Source: Collinsella sp. AF08-23 (GTDB lineage: Bacteria; Actinomycetota; Coriobacteriia; Coriobacteriales; Coriobacteriaceae). From it: 64,000 nt of DNA. The stretch covers positions 124,001 to 188,000 of the forward strand of contig NZ_QUHV01000001.1 of NCBI RefSeq assembly GCF_003479805.1. Direction: 5' to 3'. The translations under genes and the position numbers were made by a program. Numbering within the stretch: the stretch's first letter is position 1; every line of letters begins with the position of its first letter. Shown here piece after piece: positions 35,403-45,308 of the stretch. The notes under the pieces were generated by a model that saw only the letters and a list, made by a program, of their open reading frames with translations, ran no database searches and was not told the origin of the DNA.

Positions 35403-36041
35403 CTAGGCTTCGTTGAGGGCGTCCGAATCCGCGGCCCCATCGTTTTCGTTGTCGAGGCAGAAATCGACGATGGCCTGCTTGAGGCGATCGATGCCCAAGC
35501 CAGATTCACTGCTTGTGACGATGAGCCGATCGGCGGGGATGCCGAGCTGCTTGCGGATGGAGGCCGCTTGCTTGCCCTGCTGCGACTTGGAGAGTTTGTC
35601 CGCCTTGGTGAGGCAGACAATGAAGTTGAAGCCGTTCTCACGCAGGAAGTTGATCATCTCAAAGTCGAGCTTGCTCGGGTCGTGGCGGATGTCAACGAGG
35701 GAGACAACCAGATTGAAGCTGCGTTCGGAGTCGAAGAAGTCGCCGACGAGACGAGCCCAGCGGTCGCGCTCGGCCTTGCTTCGCTGTGCGAAGCCGTAGC
35801 CGGGTAGGTCGACGAAGTGCACGCCATCGGCTTCGAAGAAGTTGACATTGGCCGTCTTGCCGGGGGTGGAGGAAACCTTTACCAGGCTTCGACGGTTGAA
35901 CAGCTTGTTCATGATTGAGGACTTGCCCACGTTGGAACGGCCCACAAAGCTGACTTCGGGGCAGGTTGACGGTGGAATCTGCGACGCCTTGCCATAACTG
36001 GCGACGAAGTGGACTTTGTTGTAGTTGATGGCTTCGGCCAT
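35403..36041 (-). CDS. engB: Ribosome biogenesis GTPase EngB (YsxC/YihA)
   Basis: 212 residues: G1 GRSNVGKSS, G2 TPGKT, G3 DLPGYGFA, G4 TKAD and a G5-like TSSESG. It acts in 50S assembly. GAAAGG precedes the ATG at 36041; a start 36 bp upstream is not needed. It lies 16 bp after mtnN on the same strand and is probably co-transcribed with it. Confidence 0.95.
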   Translation of the reverse strand: MAEAINYNKVHFVASYGKASQIPPSTCPEVSFVGRSNVGKSSIMNKLFNRRSLVKVSSTPGKTANVNFFEADGVHFVDLPGYGFAQRSKAERDRWARLVGDFFDSERSFNLVVSLVDIRHDPSKLDFEMINFLRENGFNFIVCLTKADKLSKSQQGKQAASIRKQLGIPADRLIVTSSESGLGIDRLKQAIVDFCLDNENDGAADSDALNEA

Positions 36042-36057
36042 AGGGCAGCCTTTCGTG

Positions 36058-36888
36058 CTAGTCGCGGGGCTCGACACCCAGCTTAACCGCTAGGCGACGG
36101 ACGATGGACAGGACGAGGGAACTTGCGCTTGCGGCATATTCCTCGAGGTCGAACTCGCGGGAGGACAAGGCATCGTAGCTCTCATCGCAGTTGTCTGAAA
36201 TCGCGCGCAACACCAGGCAGTCAATCCCGTTCTTGGCGGCGATGTGCGCGATGGCGGCACCCTCCATCTCGACGCAGTCGCCCTGCGTGGCGGCGATGGC
36301 GGCGGCCTTTGCTTCGCATCCGCTCACGAAGCGGTCGCCCGTGGCGATGGTGCCGCGCAGGTACTGCTGCGGCTCGGTGCCTGCGTTGTTGCGACGGAAC
36401 AACGTGGCATCGGCATCGGCTCGCGCGGCGGCAAGGGTCTCGGGGCCGGCGGCCGCATTGCCAGTGAGGGAGGCGTCGATGTAGCCGTGGGCGCGTAGCG
36501 TTTCTTCGGCGAGGTCGATGAGGAAATCGGTGCTGGTAAATTCCTCGAGTTCGGGAGCGGATTCGGCGATGAGGGCCGTGTCGGTGTCGAGGTAACGCAG
36601 GTGCTCGCCGATGACGACGTCGCCGATATGCAGCTGGGGGTTGAGGCCGCCAGCGATACCGGAAAAGATGATGGCATTGGCATGGTAGGCGCTGATGAGA
36701 TGTTGCGCCGCTGCGGCGGCGTTGACCGTACCCATGCCGGCGGTGGTGGCAACCACTGTGAAGCCGTGATACTCGCCGCCCACGATATGCAGACCAGCTT
36801 CGTCGACGACGGTGCCCTTCTCTACGGCGGCATAAATCTGGCGCACTTCCTTTTCCAGCGCGCCGATGATGGCGATGGTGGGTGTCAT
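36058..36888 (-). CDS. mtnN: 5'-methylthioadenosine/S-adenosylhomocysteine nucleosidase
   Basis: 276 residues. Nucleoside phosphorylase-like fold with the catalytic strings ALEKEV (acid), VEMEGAAIAH and ISDNCDE. It splits adenine from MTA and SAH, and with LuxS (encoded at 57.5 kb) recycles SAH to homocysteine. It is about 45 residues longer than usual, owing to an Ala-rich insert (about 135-180). First gene of the pair with engB. Confidence 0.93.
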   Translation of the reverse strand: MTPTIAIIGALEKEVRQIYAAVEKGTVVDEAGLHIVGGEYHGFTVVATTAGMGTVNAAAAAQHLISAYHANAIIFSGIAGGLNPQLHIGDVVIGEHLRYLDTDTALIAESAPELEEFTSTDFLIDLAEETLRAHGYIDASLTGNAAAGPETLAAARADADATLFRRNNAGTEPQQYLRGTIATGDRFVSGCEAKAAAIAATQGDCVEMEGAAIAHIAAKNGIDCLVLRAISDNCDESYDALSSREFDLEEYAASASSLVLSIVRRLAVKLGVEPRD

Positions 36889-36965
36889 GCGTCTCCAATC
36901 GGGTAAGCGAGTGTGTATCGCGGCCTATTCTAGCAGCGCAAAGGTGAACGCCAGCGATTTTGCGG

Positions 36966-37001
36966 CAAACGAACAGACCCCGAACGGTCGCCCGGGGTCT
37001 G
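36966..37001 (-). terminator. Terminator of the moa genes
   Basis: On the minus strand CAGACCCCG, a 10-nt loop, CGGGGTCTG, then TTCGTTTG. Confidence 0.65.
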
Positions 37002-37024
37002 CAGAACGCGAACGAGCTGGACGG

Positions 37025-38383
37025 CTACTTCAGATTTTGCAGGTGGTCGTATACAAAACTTGCGATAGCGGCAGAGTCGTTGATGTCGAGGAAAGGCGGC
37101 AGCGTGACGTCGGATTCGTTGAAAGCGCGCCCCTCCTCCCCGGCGGCGGTGCGGGCGGCCTTTGCTGCTCGTGTGCGGAAGTCGCGTGCCACCACATCGT
37201 TGCAGGCCACGGCAAGCGTGTTCTCGTCGATGAGCTCAAACGAGTCGCGTCCACGCATGCGGTCGATGCCGCTGCGCGCCACGGCTATGCTCGGCAACCC
37301 CGCCGTCTTGTAGCCCTCCACGATCACGATGTCCACATCGGTGTAGTGCGCAATCAGGTCGCGCACGGGAACCTCGCCGTCGATCCGCGCGTATTCGGCG
37401 TAGGCGCCGGGCGAGACAAGGCCCACATGGCGGCTGCCCGCCTGAGCGTGACGCCACGAATCCTTGCCGGGCTGGTCGATGTCGAAGCCCTTGTGGCCGT
37501 GGTGTTTGATGGATCCCACGCGCAGGCCGCGCTGGGTGAGTCGGCTAATGACCTTCTCGACGAGCGTCGTCTTTCCGGCGTTTTGGTAGCCCACAAAGGC
37601 GATGGCCGGCGCCGCCGCCCCTGTGCGCGGTCCGCCGGGCAGCGGCGAGGGATCGAGGTCCTCGGGTGCGGGGGAGATGGGGTGGAGGGCCGCGTTTGCG
37701 GCATGGGTGGAGTCGGCGATGGCCGTAGCGTCATCGGTGCCTGCCATGTCTTCCGCACCGTCGCGTTCCCACAGGCCGGAACGCCCGCCCTCTTTGTGGA
37801 GCAGGCGTACGTCGACGATTTCCATGCCGCGGTCGACGGCCTTGCACATGTCGTAGATGGTGAGGCAGGCGGCCGAGGCGGCGGTAAGGGCCTCCATTTC
37901 GATGCCCGTGACGCCCGTCACGCCGCAGGTCGCGCGCACGCGAAAGCCCACGCGACCGTCCTCGCGCTCTGGTGCCCAGCCGCTCGCGAGCTTTGTGCCC
38001 GGCGCGGTGATGGGCGCTATCTCGACCTTCGCCTTGGTGAGGTTGAGCGGGTGACACATGGGGATGATGTCACTCGTGCGCTTGCTCGCCATGATGCCGG
38101 CGATGCGCGCGCAGGCGAGGACGTCGCCCTTCTTGGCGCGGTCCTCGAGGACCATCGCCTGCGTCTCGGGGTGCATGAGGATGGAGCCCTCTGCGATGGC
38201 GAGGCGCTGGGTGACCGCCTTTTCGCCCACGTCGACCATGCGCACATCCCCGTGCTCGTCCACGTGTGTGAGCTCATCGCGGTAGGCATCGCGCGGCTCA
38301 ACCACGGCGGCGGGGTACTTCTCGTGTACGGCTCTGCCCAAGGTCTTTGGGCGCTCGGGCTTATCGGGGGTTCGGGCGGTCAC
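37025..38383 (-). CDS. moaC: MoaC-MobB fusion, molybdenum cofactor biosynthesis
   Basis: 452 residues. Residues about 38-205 are MoaC (cyclic pyranopterin monophosphate synthase: [12 protein letters not shown] and [14 protein letters not shown], with Lys/Asp of the active site). A linker (about 205-260) joins MobB, a GTP-binding Mo-cofactor adaptor with P-loop GYQNAGKTT (265-273) and [17 protein letters not shown]. Fusion of an early and a late step of the pathway is uncommon. GTG start; its ribosome site GGAGG lies in the last codons of moaA, which ends 5 bp upstream. Confidence 0.93.
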   Translation of the reverse strand: MTARTPDKPERPKTLGRAVHEKYPAAVVEPRDAYRDELTHVDEHGDVRMVDVGEKAVTQRLAIAEGSILMHPETQAMVLEDRAKKGDVLACARIAGIMASKRTSDIIPMCHPLNLTKAKVEIAPITAPGTKLASGWAPEREDGRVGFRVRATCGVTGVTGIEMEALTAASAACLTIYDMCKAVDRGMEIVDVRLLHKEGGRSGLWERDGAEDMAGTDDATAIADSTHAANAALHPISPAPEDLDPSPLPGGPRTGAAAPAIAFVGYQNAGKTTLVEKVISRLTQRGLRVGSIKHHGHKGFDIDQPGKDSWRHAQAGSRHVGLVSPGAYAEYARIDGEVPVRDLIAHYTDVDIVIVEGYKTAGLPSIAVARSGIDRMRGRDSFELIDENTLAVACNDVVARDFRTRAAKAARTAAGEEGRAFNESDVTLPPFLDINDSAAIASFVYDHLQNLK

Positions 38384-38388
38384 GGAGA

Positions 38389-39552
38389 TCAGCCTCCAAT
38401 CTGCGACATGAAGCGCTGGGTTCCATCAATGTGGTCATGTTGCTGGGGTTTATGGGCAATCGCGGTGCGATACAGGGCAACAACCGCTTCGTCGTCGCCG
38501 GTGCGTAGGGCGTCACGTACGTTGTACTCGGCGTCGGAGAAGAGGCAGGGCCTTAGCTGACCGTCGGCGGTAAGGCGCAGGCGGTTGCAGGCGCTGCAGA
38601 AGTGGTTGGACATGGCGGAGATGAAGCCCACGGTGCCCGCGGCGTTGGGGAAGGCCCAGTATCGTGCGGGACCGGCTCCGTACGGTGCGCTTTCGTCCAC
38701 GGGAGCGAGGGCTCCGATACCCATCGCACGCGCCTGGCTCGAGATGAGCTCGCGCAGCTCATCTGAGGGCACGACGTCGCTTGCGTCCCACAGTTCGGGG
38801 TTGAGGGTGCTCCCGGAGCAGCCCGAAGTCCCGGCCCCGCAGTGGGGCGAGGTAGCTGAACTCGACCACATTGGCTCCTCAGGTGCCTCGGATTGCCCCG
38901 AACGAGGAGGGAGCACGCCTTGGGTGCGGCGACCGACGATTGAGGGGCAAGGCGAGGTGGCTGAGGAGCCAATGGGCATGTACTCGATGAAGCGCACGTG
39001 CACGGGGCGCTCGAGCGACAGCTTAGCGAGCTCGAGCACATCCTGGTCCATACGCCTGACCACGACGGTGTTGACCTTGACCGGATCGAAGCCGTATTCG
39101 AGGGCGGCATCGATGCCGGCGAGCGCCTGTTCGACGCGGCCCAGGCGCGTGATCTGGGTGAAGCGGTCAGCGTTCAGGGTGTCGAGCGAGATGTTCACGC
39201 GGTCAAGCCCGGCTTCGCGAAGTGCCGGCGCAAGACGAGGGAGCAGGGCGCCGTTGGTGGTGAGGGAGATGTCCTCGATGCCATCGATGGCGCGAATTTC
39301 CTCGATGAGGGGCACGATGCGGTGCGAGACGAGCGGTTCGCCCCCGGTGAGCCGCACGCGCGTGATGCCCTCGGGAGCGACGAGCCGCACGAAATGAGCG
39401 ATCTCCTCGGCGGAGAGCAGCTCATCGTGCGCGCGCATCGCGACGCCCTCCTCGGGCATGCAGTACACGCAGCGGAAGTTGCACTTGTCCGTGACGGAGA
39501 TGCGCAGGTAGTTGATGCCTCGGCCGAAGCCGTCGTGAAGTTCGCGGGGCAC
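38389..39552 (-). CDS. moaA: GTP 3',8-cyclase MoaA (radical SAM) with an internal insertion
   Basis: 387 residues. The radical SAM cluster Cys are C24, C28 and C31 (CNFRCVYC), TGGEPLV follows, and the C-terminal cluster lies in [10 protein letters not shown] and PCLF. MoaA makes 3',8-cyclo-GTP with MoaC. About 50 residues (198-248, Ser/Pro/Cys/Gly-rich) interrupt the protein between [11 protein letters not shown] and TLNPELWD. The frame stays open and all motifs survive. The GTG at 39552 follows GAAAGG at seven bases; an ATG 96 bp upstream would add a nonhomologous leader. Confidence 0.92.
   Translation of the reverse strand: MPRELHDGFGRGINYLRISVTDKCNFRCVYCMPEEGVAMRAHDELLSAEEIAHFVRLVAPEGITRVRLTGGEPLVSHRIVPLIEEIRAIDGIEDISLTTNGALLPRLAPALREAGLDRVNISLDTLNADRFTQITRLGRVEQALAGIDAALEYGFDPVKVNTVVVRRMDQDVLELAKLSLERPVHVRFIEYMPIGSSATSPCPSIVGRRTQGVLPPRSGQSEAPEEPMWSSSATSPHCGAGTSGCSGSTLNPELWDASDVVPSDELRELISSQARAMGIGALAPVDESAPYGAGPARYWAFPNAAGTVGFISAMSNHFCSACNRLRLTADGQLRPCLFSDAEYNVRDALRTGDDEAVVALYRTAIAHKPQQHDHIDGTQRFMSQIGG
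38812..38974. repeat. In-frame inverted-repeat element inside moaA
   Basis: A 14-bp perfect inverted repeat (CATTGGCTCCTCAG at 38869-38882, complement at 38961-38974) bounds 106 bp. Related strings GGGGCGAGGTAGCTGA (about 38834) and GGGGCAAGGCGAGGTGGCTGA-like (about 38945) give a partial direct duplication, seen in the protein as SSATSP twice. The element adds codons without a stop. Confidence 0.7.
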
Positions 39553-39726
39553 GCGGGCGCCTTTCGGGATGGTCCGGCGGCATGCCGGTGAAGGGTAGAT
39601 GATTTCATGGTACCCCACGTCACCGAGGGGAACCACGATGGTTCGCATGCGTTTCGGGAGGGGGCCGGTAAGCCGGTTGGGGTACTTTGCTACACTGGAG
39701 TGCTAAAGCACGGGAGATGGGAAGAT

Positions 39727-41067
39727 ATGGGAAAGGGACATTTCTCCGGCCTTTGCGACCGGTTTACCTATTCAACGCCGGAGCTCACGCAGCAGGTTCG
39801 TCGGTTCATCTGGGCGCGTCTGTTGCTCTATCTCGGCGCGATGTCGAGCTATTTCATCGGCGTGATGGGAACCCTCACGTTCGCTATGGGTGCGGGCGTG
39901 GGGGACAACGCCATCGCGGTCGGCTTGCTCAACTTATGCATCGTGTTCGGCCAGATTCGCGGAGGTGGTTTGTTGGACCGCATGGGACCGCACTTCTACC
40001 TGCGCATCGCCGTGGCAGGACTCGTCGCGAGCGGCCTGCTCTACCAAGTGGTGGGTACGAGCGTCGTGGGCGTCTACATCGGGGCCGCTGTGTTCGGGTT
40101 CGCATGGGGCATGGCCGAGACCATCCCGCGCTCGTACCCCGCCTATCTCACGGATGACCTGGATGAGCTCAAGCGCATCAACGCGCTCGTGACCCTTACG
40201 GGCAACATCGCCATCGTGGTGGGGCCGCTTGTGGGTGGGGCGATCTCGCTCGTGGCTCCCACGCAGGCGGTATTTTTGTTCATGGTGGCCTGCTCGGCGC
40301 TTGCGCTCATCCCCGGATGGGGGATCGAGGCTTTGAGACAGCCTGGTGAGCTCGATGGGGGCGCCGACGACATGGGGGAGGCGGCCTTCTCGTCGACGGA
40401 GGGGGCGCCAGCGGGTGATTCCGCTCCCCGGGGGAATATCTCCGCGGGCTTCTCCGTCATCTTTGGCAGCAGCGTACTCACCTTGCTGTTCTGGGCAACG
40501 CTTCTTTCCTTCATGGGATACGGAGCATTCGACCCGCTCGAGTCCCTGTTTTACCGTGATGTGCTCAACGTGGGTGCCGAGTGGATGGGCTGGCTGTCCG
40601 CTCTGTCGGGCGTGGGCGGTCTTATAGGTGCCGCGCTTGCGGGCGTTATGCCCCCGCGCCTCATCAACGTGCGGGCCCTGCTCGTGGTTCTGTGCATCAC
40701 GGGGCTCGGTAGCCTGCTGTACGTTGCCACGCCCTTCGTACTTATCGCGTGCGTTGGGCAATTCATACTCGGTATCGCGTTCTCGGCATTCGGCCCCATT
40801 AAGGACACCCTTGTGCAGGTGCATACGCCGCTCGACCGCATTGGCCGCGTCAATGCCGCTATGGGCGCCGGGTACAACATGGCGGGCGCGATTCCGCTGC
40901 TGTGCGCCCCGAGCCTCGCGCACATGTTCGGCGTGCAGGGGACGCTCATAGCTGCGGGCATGCTGGTCGCTGTGGTTCCACTCGCGATTCTGGTGGTGCG
41001 CCGCCGGGAGCTTGCCCAACTGGTGAAGAGCGAGCGCGTGGCAGAGGAGGAGCTCGCGGAAGGATAG
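39727..41067 (+). CDS. MFS transporter
   Basis: 446 residues, about 12 membrane helices in two halves with a polar loop (about 215-240). The helix 2-3 string FGQIRGGGLLDRMGPHFYLR is the MFS motif A region. No substrate clue. GGGAGATGGGAAG before the ATG. It is divergent from moaA; a YitT gene follows 130 bp on. Confidence 0.85.
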   Translation: MGKGHFSGLCDRFTYSTPELTQQVRRFIWARLLLYLGAMSSYFIGVMGTLTFAMGAGVGDNAIAVGLLNLCIVFGQIRGGGLLDRMGPHFYLRIAVAGLVASGLLYQVVGTSVVGVYIGAAVFGFAWGMAETIPRSYPAYLTDDLDELKRINALVTLTGNIAIVVGPLVGGAISLVAPTQAVFLFMVACSALALIPGWGIEALRQPGELDGGADDMGEAAFSSTEGAPAGDSAPRGNISAGFSVIFGSSVLTLLFWATLLSFMGYGAFDPLESLFYRDVLNVGAEWMGWLSALSGVGGLIGAALAGVMPPRLINVRALLVVLCITGLGSLLYVATPFVLIACVGQFILGIAFSAFGPIKDTLVQVHTPLDRIGRVNAAMGAGYNMAGAIPLLCAPSLAHMFGVQGTLIAAGMLVAVVPLAILVVRRRELAQLVKSERVAEEELAEG

Positions 41068-41197
41068 CCGCCCACTTATGAAGGTGCTTTTGGAGACGGC
41101 GTGAACGAGCAACGACGCCCCGCGTGCTCGGCTTGCCGCCGCCGTAATCCTCAGCTAGGCTGGATATGCACGAGATCACTTGGGAGACGTGATATCC

Positions 41198-41944
41198 ATG
41201 CCGCGCAAGAATACGCAGCACCAGAACGTGACAACGATCAATAGCGAAGACGCCACGACGGAGGGTGACAGTCCGAGCGTGCGCATCGCCGGCTTGAGCC
41301 CACGTGAATTCGCCAAGAGGGTGCTCGTCATCTTGCTCGGGTCCGCCATCGTGAGTTTTGGCGTGCACAACATCCATAATGTCACGGGTATCACCGAGGG
41401 CGGTATCATCGGCCTCGTCCTGTGCTTCGACCATTGGTTTGGCATCCCGCCCTCGGTCGTTACGCCGGTGCTTGACGGCCTGTCGTACCTAGTGGCGTTC
41501 AAGGTTCTGGGTGGTGGCTTTTTGGGCTGGTCCGCCGTGGCGACGGTTTCGGTCGCCGGATTCTACAAGCTCTGGGAGAGCCTTCCCCACATGCTGCCCG
41601 ATCTTTCGAATCAGCCGCTTGCCGCTGCAGTGCTTGGCGCCCTGTTCGTGGGCGTGGGCGTGGGGCTCGTGATTCGTCAAGGCGCTTCGGCTGGCGGCGA
41701 CGATGCGCTGGCGCTCTCCATCTCCAAGGTCACCGGTTGGCGTGTGGGCCGTTGCTACCTGTTCACCGACCTCACGGTGCTCGCGCTCTCGCTTACGTAC
41801 ATCCCGGTTGTCAAGATCGCGTTTTCGCTCATCACGGTTACGATTTCCTCTGCGGTGATTGATGTAGTGAAGGATGCCTCGTGGGACCACGTGGAGGAGC
41901 TGGGCGAGTGGTTGCGCGAGCGCCGCATGTCCGTTCGTCGGTGA
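41198..41944 (+). CDS. YitT family membrane protein, short form (DUF161 only)
   Basis: 248 residues. Five membrane helices with VTGITEGGIIGLVL and RQGASAGGDDALALSI match YitT, but the DUF2179 domain is absent and a short charged tail replaces it. This is one of two YitT proteins in the window. GGAG lies 11 bases before the ATG. It is tail-to-tail with the RpiR gene. Confidence 0.85.
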   Translation: MPRKNTQHQNVTTINSEDATTEGDSPSVRIAGLSPREFAKRVLVILLGSAIVSFGVHNIHNVTGITEGGIIGLVLCFDHWFGIPPSVVTPVLDGLSYLVAFKVLGGGFLGWSAVATVSVAGFYKLWESLPHMLPDLSNQPLAAAVLGALFVGVGVGLVIRQGASAGGDDALALSISKVTGWRVGRCYLFTDLTVLALSLTYIPVVKIAFSLITVTISSAVIDVVKDASWDHVEELGEWLRERRMSVRR

Positions 41945-41981
41945 AAACTCGCTCATGAAATTGTAAAATAGCAGGTAGATA

Positions 41982-42890
41982 CTATCGCAGGCGATTGAGC
42001 ATCACGCTGGCGTATTCGCTGGGGCTGAGCTCGGTGCCGCGGAGGGCGGGAAGGGCCGTTGCGGGAAGTGCCCGTTCCAGGAATTCGAAGCTCGCGCCGT
42101 AGTCCTGCGCGAAGAGGCAGCAAAAAAGCGAGTCGAGCACATATTGCACGGCAATATGGCTGGCGAACTGGGTGATGCGGTTCTGCAGGCTCTCCTTGTC
42201 GCTCACGTGTAGGTACACGTTGAGGCCCGGGTTGAGTTGCCCCCCGCGCCGCGTTCCGACGAAGACCGTGGGGACTCCGCGTTCCTGCAGGATCGGCAGG
42301 ATCGTGGCGAGATTGGGCCCTAACCCCGAATATGAGATGACGAGCGCCACGTGCGTCGGGTCCGCGGCGAGGGCGACCCGCGTCTGAGACTCGATGCTCT
42401 CGAAACAGGTGGCGGTGCGCCCGATGGAGAGCAGGCGGTCGCAGAACATATGGGCTGGGTAGAGGTTATGCGACTGCGTGAAGATGTCGATCGACGCCGC
42501 GCGCTCGAGAAGGCCCGCGGCCCGATCGAGCTCGACGCCGTCGAGCACCTCGCGCGTGTCGGCGAGGGTCGTCTCGTAGACCTGCGCCATGCTCGTGAGG
42601 ACCGCATCGGCGCTCTCGCCTGCATTGAAGGGGAAGTTGATGTCGACGTCGCCCGAGTGCCTCTGCTGCTCCTCGGCACGCGCCACCTCGACTTTGAGTT
42701 CCTTGAACCCCTCGAGTCCGAGTTTTTTGCAGAAGCGATGCACGCTGGGAATCGAGACATGCGCCGCGCGGGCGAGCTCCTTGATGGTGAGGCCGTGCAG
42801 CCTGCCGCCGAGCGCCAGCACGGTGCCGGCGAGCTGCTGCTCGGCGGGCGTGAAGCCCTCCGCCAGCTCCATGCGTCGCTTGATGTCCAT
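41982..42890 (-). CDS. RpiR family transcriptional regulator
   Basis: 302 residues: helix-turn-helix (about 30-60, LTIKELARAAHVSIPSVHRF) and a SIS domain (about 110-265). It is divergent from the first LacI gene across a 251-bp region; whether it controls the adjoining glycoside cluster or some other sugar-phosphate is not clear. GGGGGG before the ATG. Confidence 0.86.
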   Translation of the reverse strand: MDIKRRMELAEGFTPAEQQLAGTVLALGGRLHGLTIKELARAAHVSIPSVHRFCKKLGLEGFKELKVEVARAEEQQRHSGDVDINFPFNAGESADAVLTSMAQVYETTLADTREVLDGVELDRAAGLLERAASIDIFTQSHNLYPAHMFCDRLLSIGRTATCFESIESQTRVALAADPTHVALVISYSGLGPNLATILPILQERGVPTVFVGTRRGGQLNPGLNVYLHVSDKESLQNRITQFASHIAVQYVLDSLFCCLFAQDYGASFEFLERALPATALPALRGTELSPSEYASVMLNRLR

Positions 42891-43093
42891 GACGCCCCCC
42901 TGTGCGGAGATGGTTGGATGGTATCAAATGAGGATATCAAAACGTGTCAATGATATGTTCCGCCGTCGGCGGAGCCACGATATCGATCTGCAGGTGTCGG
43001 TTGAGGATCTGGAACAGGTGCCGACGCGTGTTCAACCTGACCGTTTACGGAATACTCGACACTGCCCCCAGCATTTTGCGGTATCTATACATA

Positions 43094-43132
43094 TAGCAAA
43101 ACATTTAGCAAAACATTTGTTTAGTTGTTTAG
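43094..43132. promoter_or_regulatory. Tandem operator-like repeats upstream of LacI gene
   Basis: TAGCAAAACATT occurs twice in tandem (43094-43105, 43106-43117), followed by TGTTTAG twice; AAACA-TT-TGTTT is palindromic. An AT-rich island just before the ribosome site, likely an autoregulatory LacI site. Confidence 0.5.
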
Positions 43133-43141
43133 GAGCGATTC

Positions 43142-44179
43142 ATGGCCAAGGTCAGCGTTCGAGAGATCAGCCGTGCGACGGGGTTCTCCCCGGCGACGGT
43201 TTCCAACGCGCTCAACGGAAAGCGCAGCGTGAGCGAGGAGACCGCCCGCATCATCCGCGAGGCCGCCCAGAATATGGGCTATCAGCAGAGTGCGCAGCTC
43301 GACGCCATCACGTTCGTGCTTGCGCGGAAGAGCGGCAAGATTGTCGATGAGAGCACGTTCCACCCGTCGGTGATCGAGGGCGTCGAGCGCCAGGCGCGCC
43401 GTCACGGCATGAGCACCTCCTTCGTCTCCGTCGACTTCTCCGATTTGGATGCGGCACGGCCCCAGGTCGAGTCGATTGCGGGCGACCCTTCCGCCGCCAT
43501 CGTGCTTTTGGGCACGGAGCTCGGGGAGGAGGATTTCCGCCTGTTCCGTGACTGCGCGGCGCACATCATCGTGCTCGACAGCTGGAGCGACCAATACGAT
43601 TTCGATGCCGTGGTGATGTCCAACGAGGATTCGACCCTGCGCGCGGTCAACTATCTGATCGAGCACGGTCATCGCAAGATCGGCTATCTCGCCGGTGATT
43701 TCCGCATTCAGAATTTCAAGGCGCGCGAGCGCGGGTTCGAGCGCGCCCTTTCCGAGGCGGGTATCGAGGTGGAGCCCGCCTGGCGCGTGTCGCTCGGCAC
43801 CACGCTCGAGACGGCATATGAAGATATGGCCGCATGGCTCGCTAGCACGCCGCGCGAGCGGCTGCCGACGGCCTTCTTCGCCGATAATGACGTGCTCGCC
43901 GTCGGCGCCCTGCGAGCCCTGTCTGAGGCGGGTATCGAGGTCCCGCGCGACGTGTCGATCATCGGTTTCGATGACCTCTCCGTCGGCGCCTTCTCGAATC
44001 CCCCGCTCACGACGGTGCACGTGCTCAAGCACGAGGTGGGGGAGATCGCGGTGAGGCGTTTGGTCGGTAACATCCGAAGCCCCAAAGTTTATACATGCCG
44101 AACAATGGTATCGACGTATTTCGTAGAGCGTCGCAGTGTGAAATCAACGAATGGGACACCTAGGCCGATTCGCGCTTAA
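43142..44179 (+). CDS. LacI family regulator (first)
   Basis: 345 residues: LacI helix-turn-helix (VSVREISRATGFSPATVSNALNG) and a periplasmic-binding-protein-like sugar domain, ending in the usual VGEIAVRRLVGNI region. It probably represses one of the two transcription units of the adjoining glycoside cluster. TAGGAG before the ATG. Its 3' end overlaps the oppositely oriented second LacI gene by 20 bp. Confidence 0.9.
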   Translation: MAKVSVREISRATGFSPATVSNALNGKRSVSEETARIIREAAQNMGYQQSAQLDAITFVLARKSGKIVDESTFHPSVIEGVERQARRHGMSTSFVSVDFSDLDAARPQVESIAGDPSAAIVLLGTELGEEDFRLFRDCAAHIIVLDSWSDQYDFDAVVMSNEDSTLRAVNYLIEHGHRKIGYLAGDFRIQNFKARERGFERALSEAGIEVEPAWRVSLGTTLETAYEDMAAWLASTPRERLPTAFFADNDVLAVGALRALSEAGIEVPRDVSIIGFDDLSVGAFSNPPLTTVHVLKHEVGEIAVRRLVGNIRSPKVYTCRTMVSTYFVERRSVKSTNGTPRPIRA

Positions 44180-45155
44180 TCAGGGAGACTCCAACTCCAA
44201 TGCTGATAGGGTGGTGCTCGCTTTCATCTATGACCTCGATGATGCGCCCGGCGGCAAGGGAGCCCATATACCGCGATGGGACATTCAACGTGGTGAGTCG
44301 CGGCTGCACGTAGGTGCCGCCTACGTGGTTGTCAAAGCCGATGATACGCACATCGTCGGGCACGCGATAACCGCGCTCCATTAGCGCCTTCATGGCACCT
44401 ATGGCAATATCATCAAAAACGGCGGCGTAGCTTTGGGCAAGGGGCTCGCCCGCATCGATGATGCCGAGCATGTTTGCGTATGCGTCGTCTGGAGCGACGG
44501 CGAGCTCGTGGATGATGCCACACTTTTCCGACCCGGCTAGCTGACTGACGGCGTGCTCGTAGGCAAAGCGTCGCTCGGCGAAGTTGCCCAAGGTAATGGG
44601 TGTCGCTAACAGCCCCGGGACAGATCCATACTTCGAATACAGGTACTGTACGGCAAGCGCCATACTGGCGGCGTTGTCGATCTTGACCGTATCGACCCCA
44701 ACGTTCATGCATGAATCCAGCAGCAACAGAGGGCAGTCCAGCGACGCGAACGGCATAAAATCCGACTCGAACATCTCTGTCGCAAGGATGATGACGCCGT
44801 CGTATTGCGCCTCGGCGATGTTGGCAATCTGCTCCTGTATGTTCTCGTATGGCGAGTAGTTCACCAGTGAAAATGAGAACCCCGCGTGCCTCAGGGCGCC
44901 TTCGACTCCGGCAAGCATGTCGGAAAAGAAAGGGCTCGAGAAGATGCGGCGTCGATTAAAGGCAACCAGTGCGACGGTTCCGCTCTTTTGGCGCTCAAAC
45001 TTAATCTTGCTAAAGTCGTAACCTAGGGCCTCGGCGGTGCTGAGTACTAACTGGCGAGTCTTTTCGCTTACGCCGCGTCGGTTGTTAAGTGCGAGGGAGA
45101 CGGCCGCTGCCGAGATTCCCAGCTGGTCGGCGATTTGTTTTGCAGTGACGGCCAT
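44160..45155 (-). CDS. LacI family regulator (second)
   Basis: 331 residues: helix-turn-helix TAKQIADQLGISAAAVSLALN and a sugar-binding core with VPDDVRIIGFDNH. Divergent from the hydrolase-glycosidase-PTS operon, so it is the most likely repressor of that operon. Noticeably more AT-rich than the first LacI gene. Confidence 0.9.
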   Translation of the reverse strand: MAVTAKQIADQLGISAAAVSLALNNRRGVSEKTRQLVLSTAEALGYDFSKIKFERQKSGTVALVAFNRRRIFSSPFFSDMLAGVEGALRHAGFSFSLVNYSPYENIQEQIANIAEAQYDGVIILATEMFESDFMPFASLDCPLLLLDSCMNVGVDTVKIDNAASMALAVQYLYSKYGSVPGLLATPITLGNFAERRFAYEHAVSQLAGSEKCGIIHELAVAPDDAYANMLGIIDAGEPLAQSYAAVFDDIAIGAMKALMERGYRVPDDVRIIGFDNHVGGTYVQPRLTTLNVPSRYMGSLAAGRIIEVIDESEHHPISIGVGVSLIKRESA

Positions 45156-45187
45156 GGTGATTCCTAACGATTGACAACTAAAAGTGA

Positions 45188-45257
45188 GCTTAACACTCAG
45201 CTGTTCATTAAGCTAAATATTTAGTAACTCAACTTAGGAATCGATAGAAGTTAAGTT
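45188..45257. promoter_or_regulatory. Operator palindromes between LacI gene and glycoside operon
   Basis: CTAAATATTTAG is a perfect 12-bp palindrome at 45213-45224; AGCTTAA (45188) and TTAAGCT (45208) form an inverted pair; CAACTTA and TAAGTTG form another around 45230-45257. They lie in the 153-bp divergent region, where the LacI protein would act. Confidence 0.55.
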
Positions 45258-45308
45258 GCGTCCCCAGTAGAGTTTGTCTCAACAAACGCAACGACAAGGG
45301 GGACGAAG

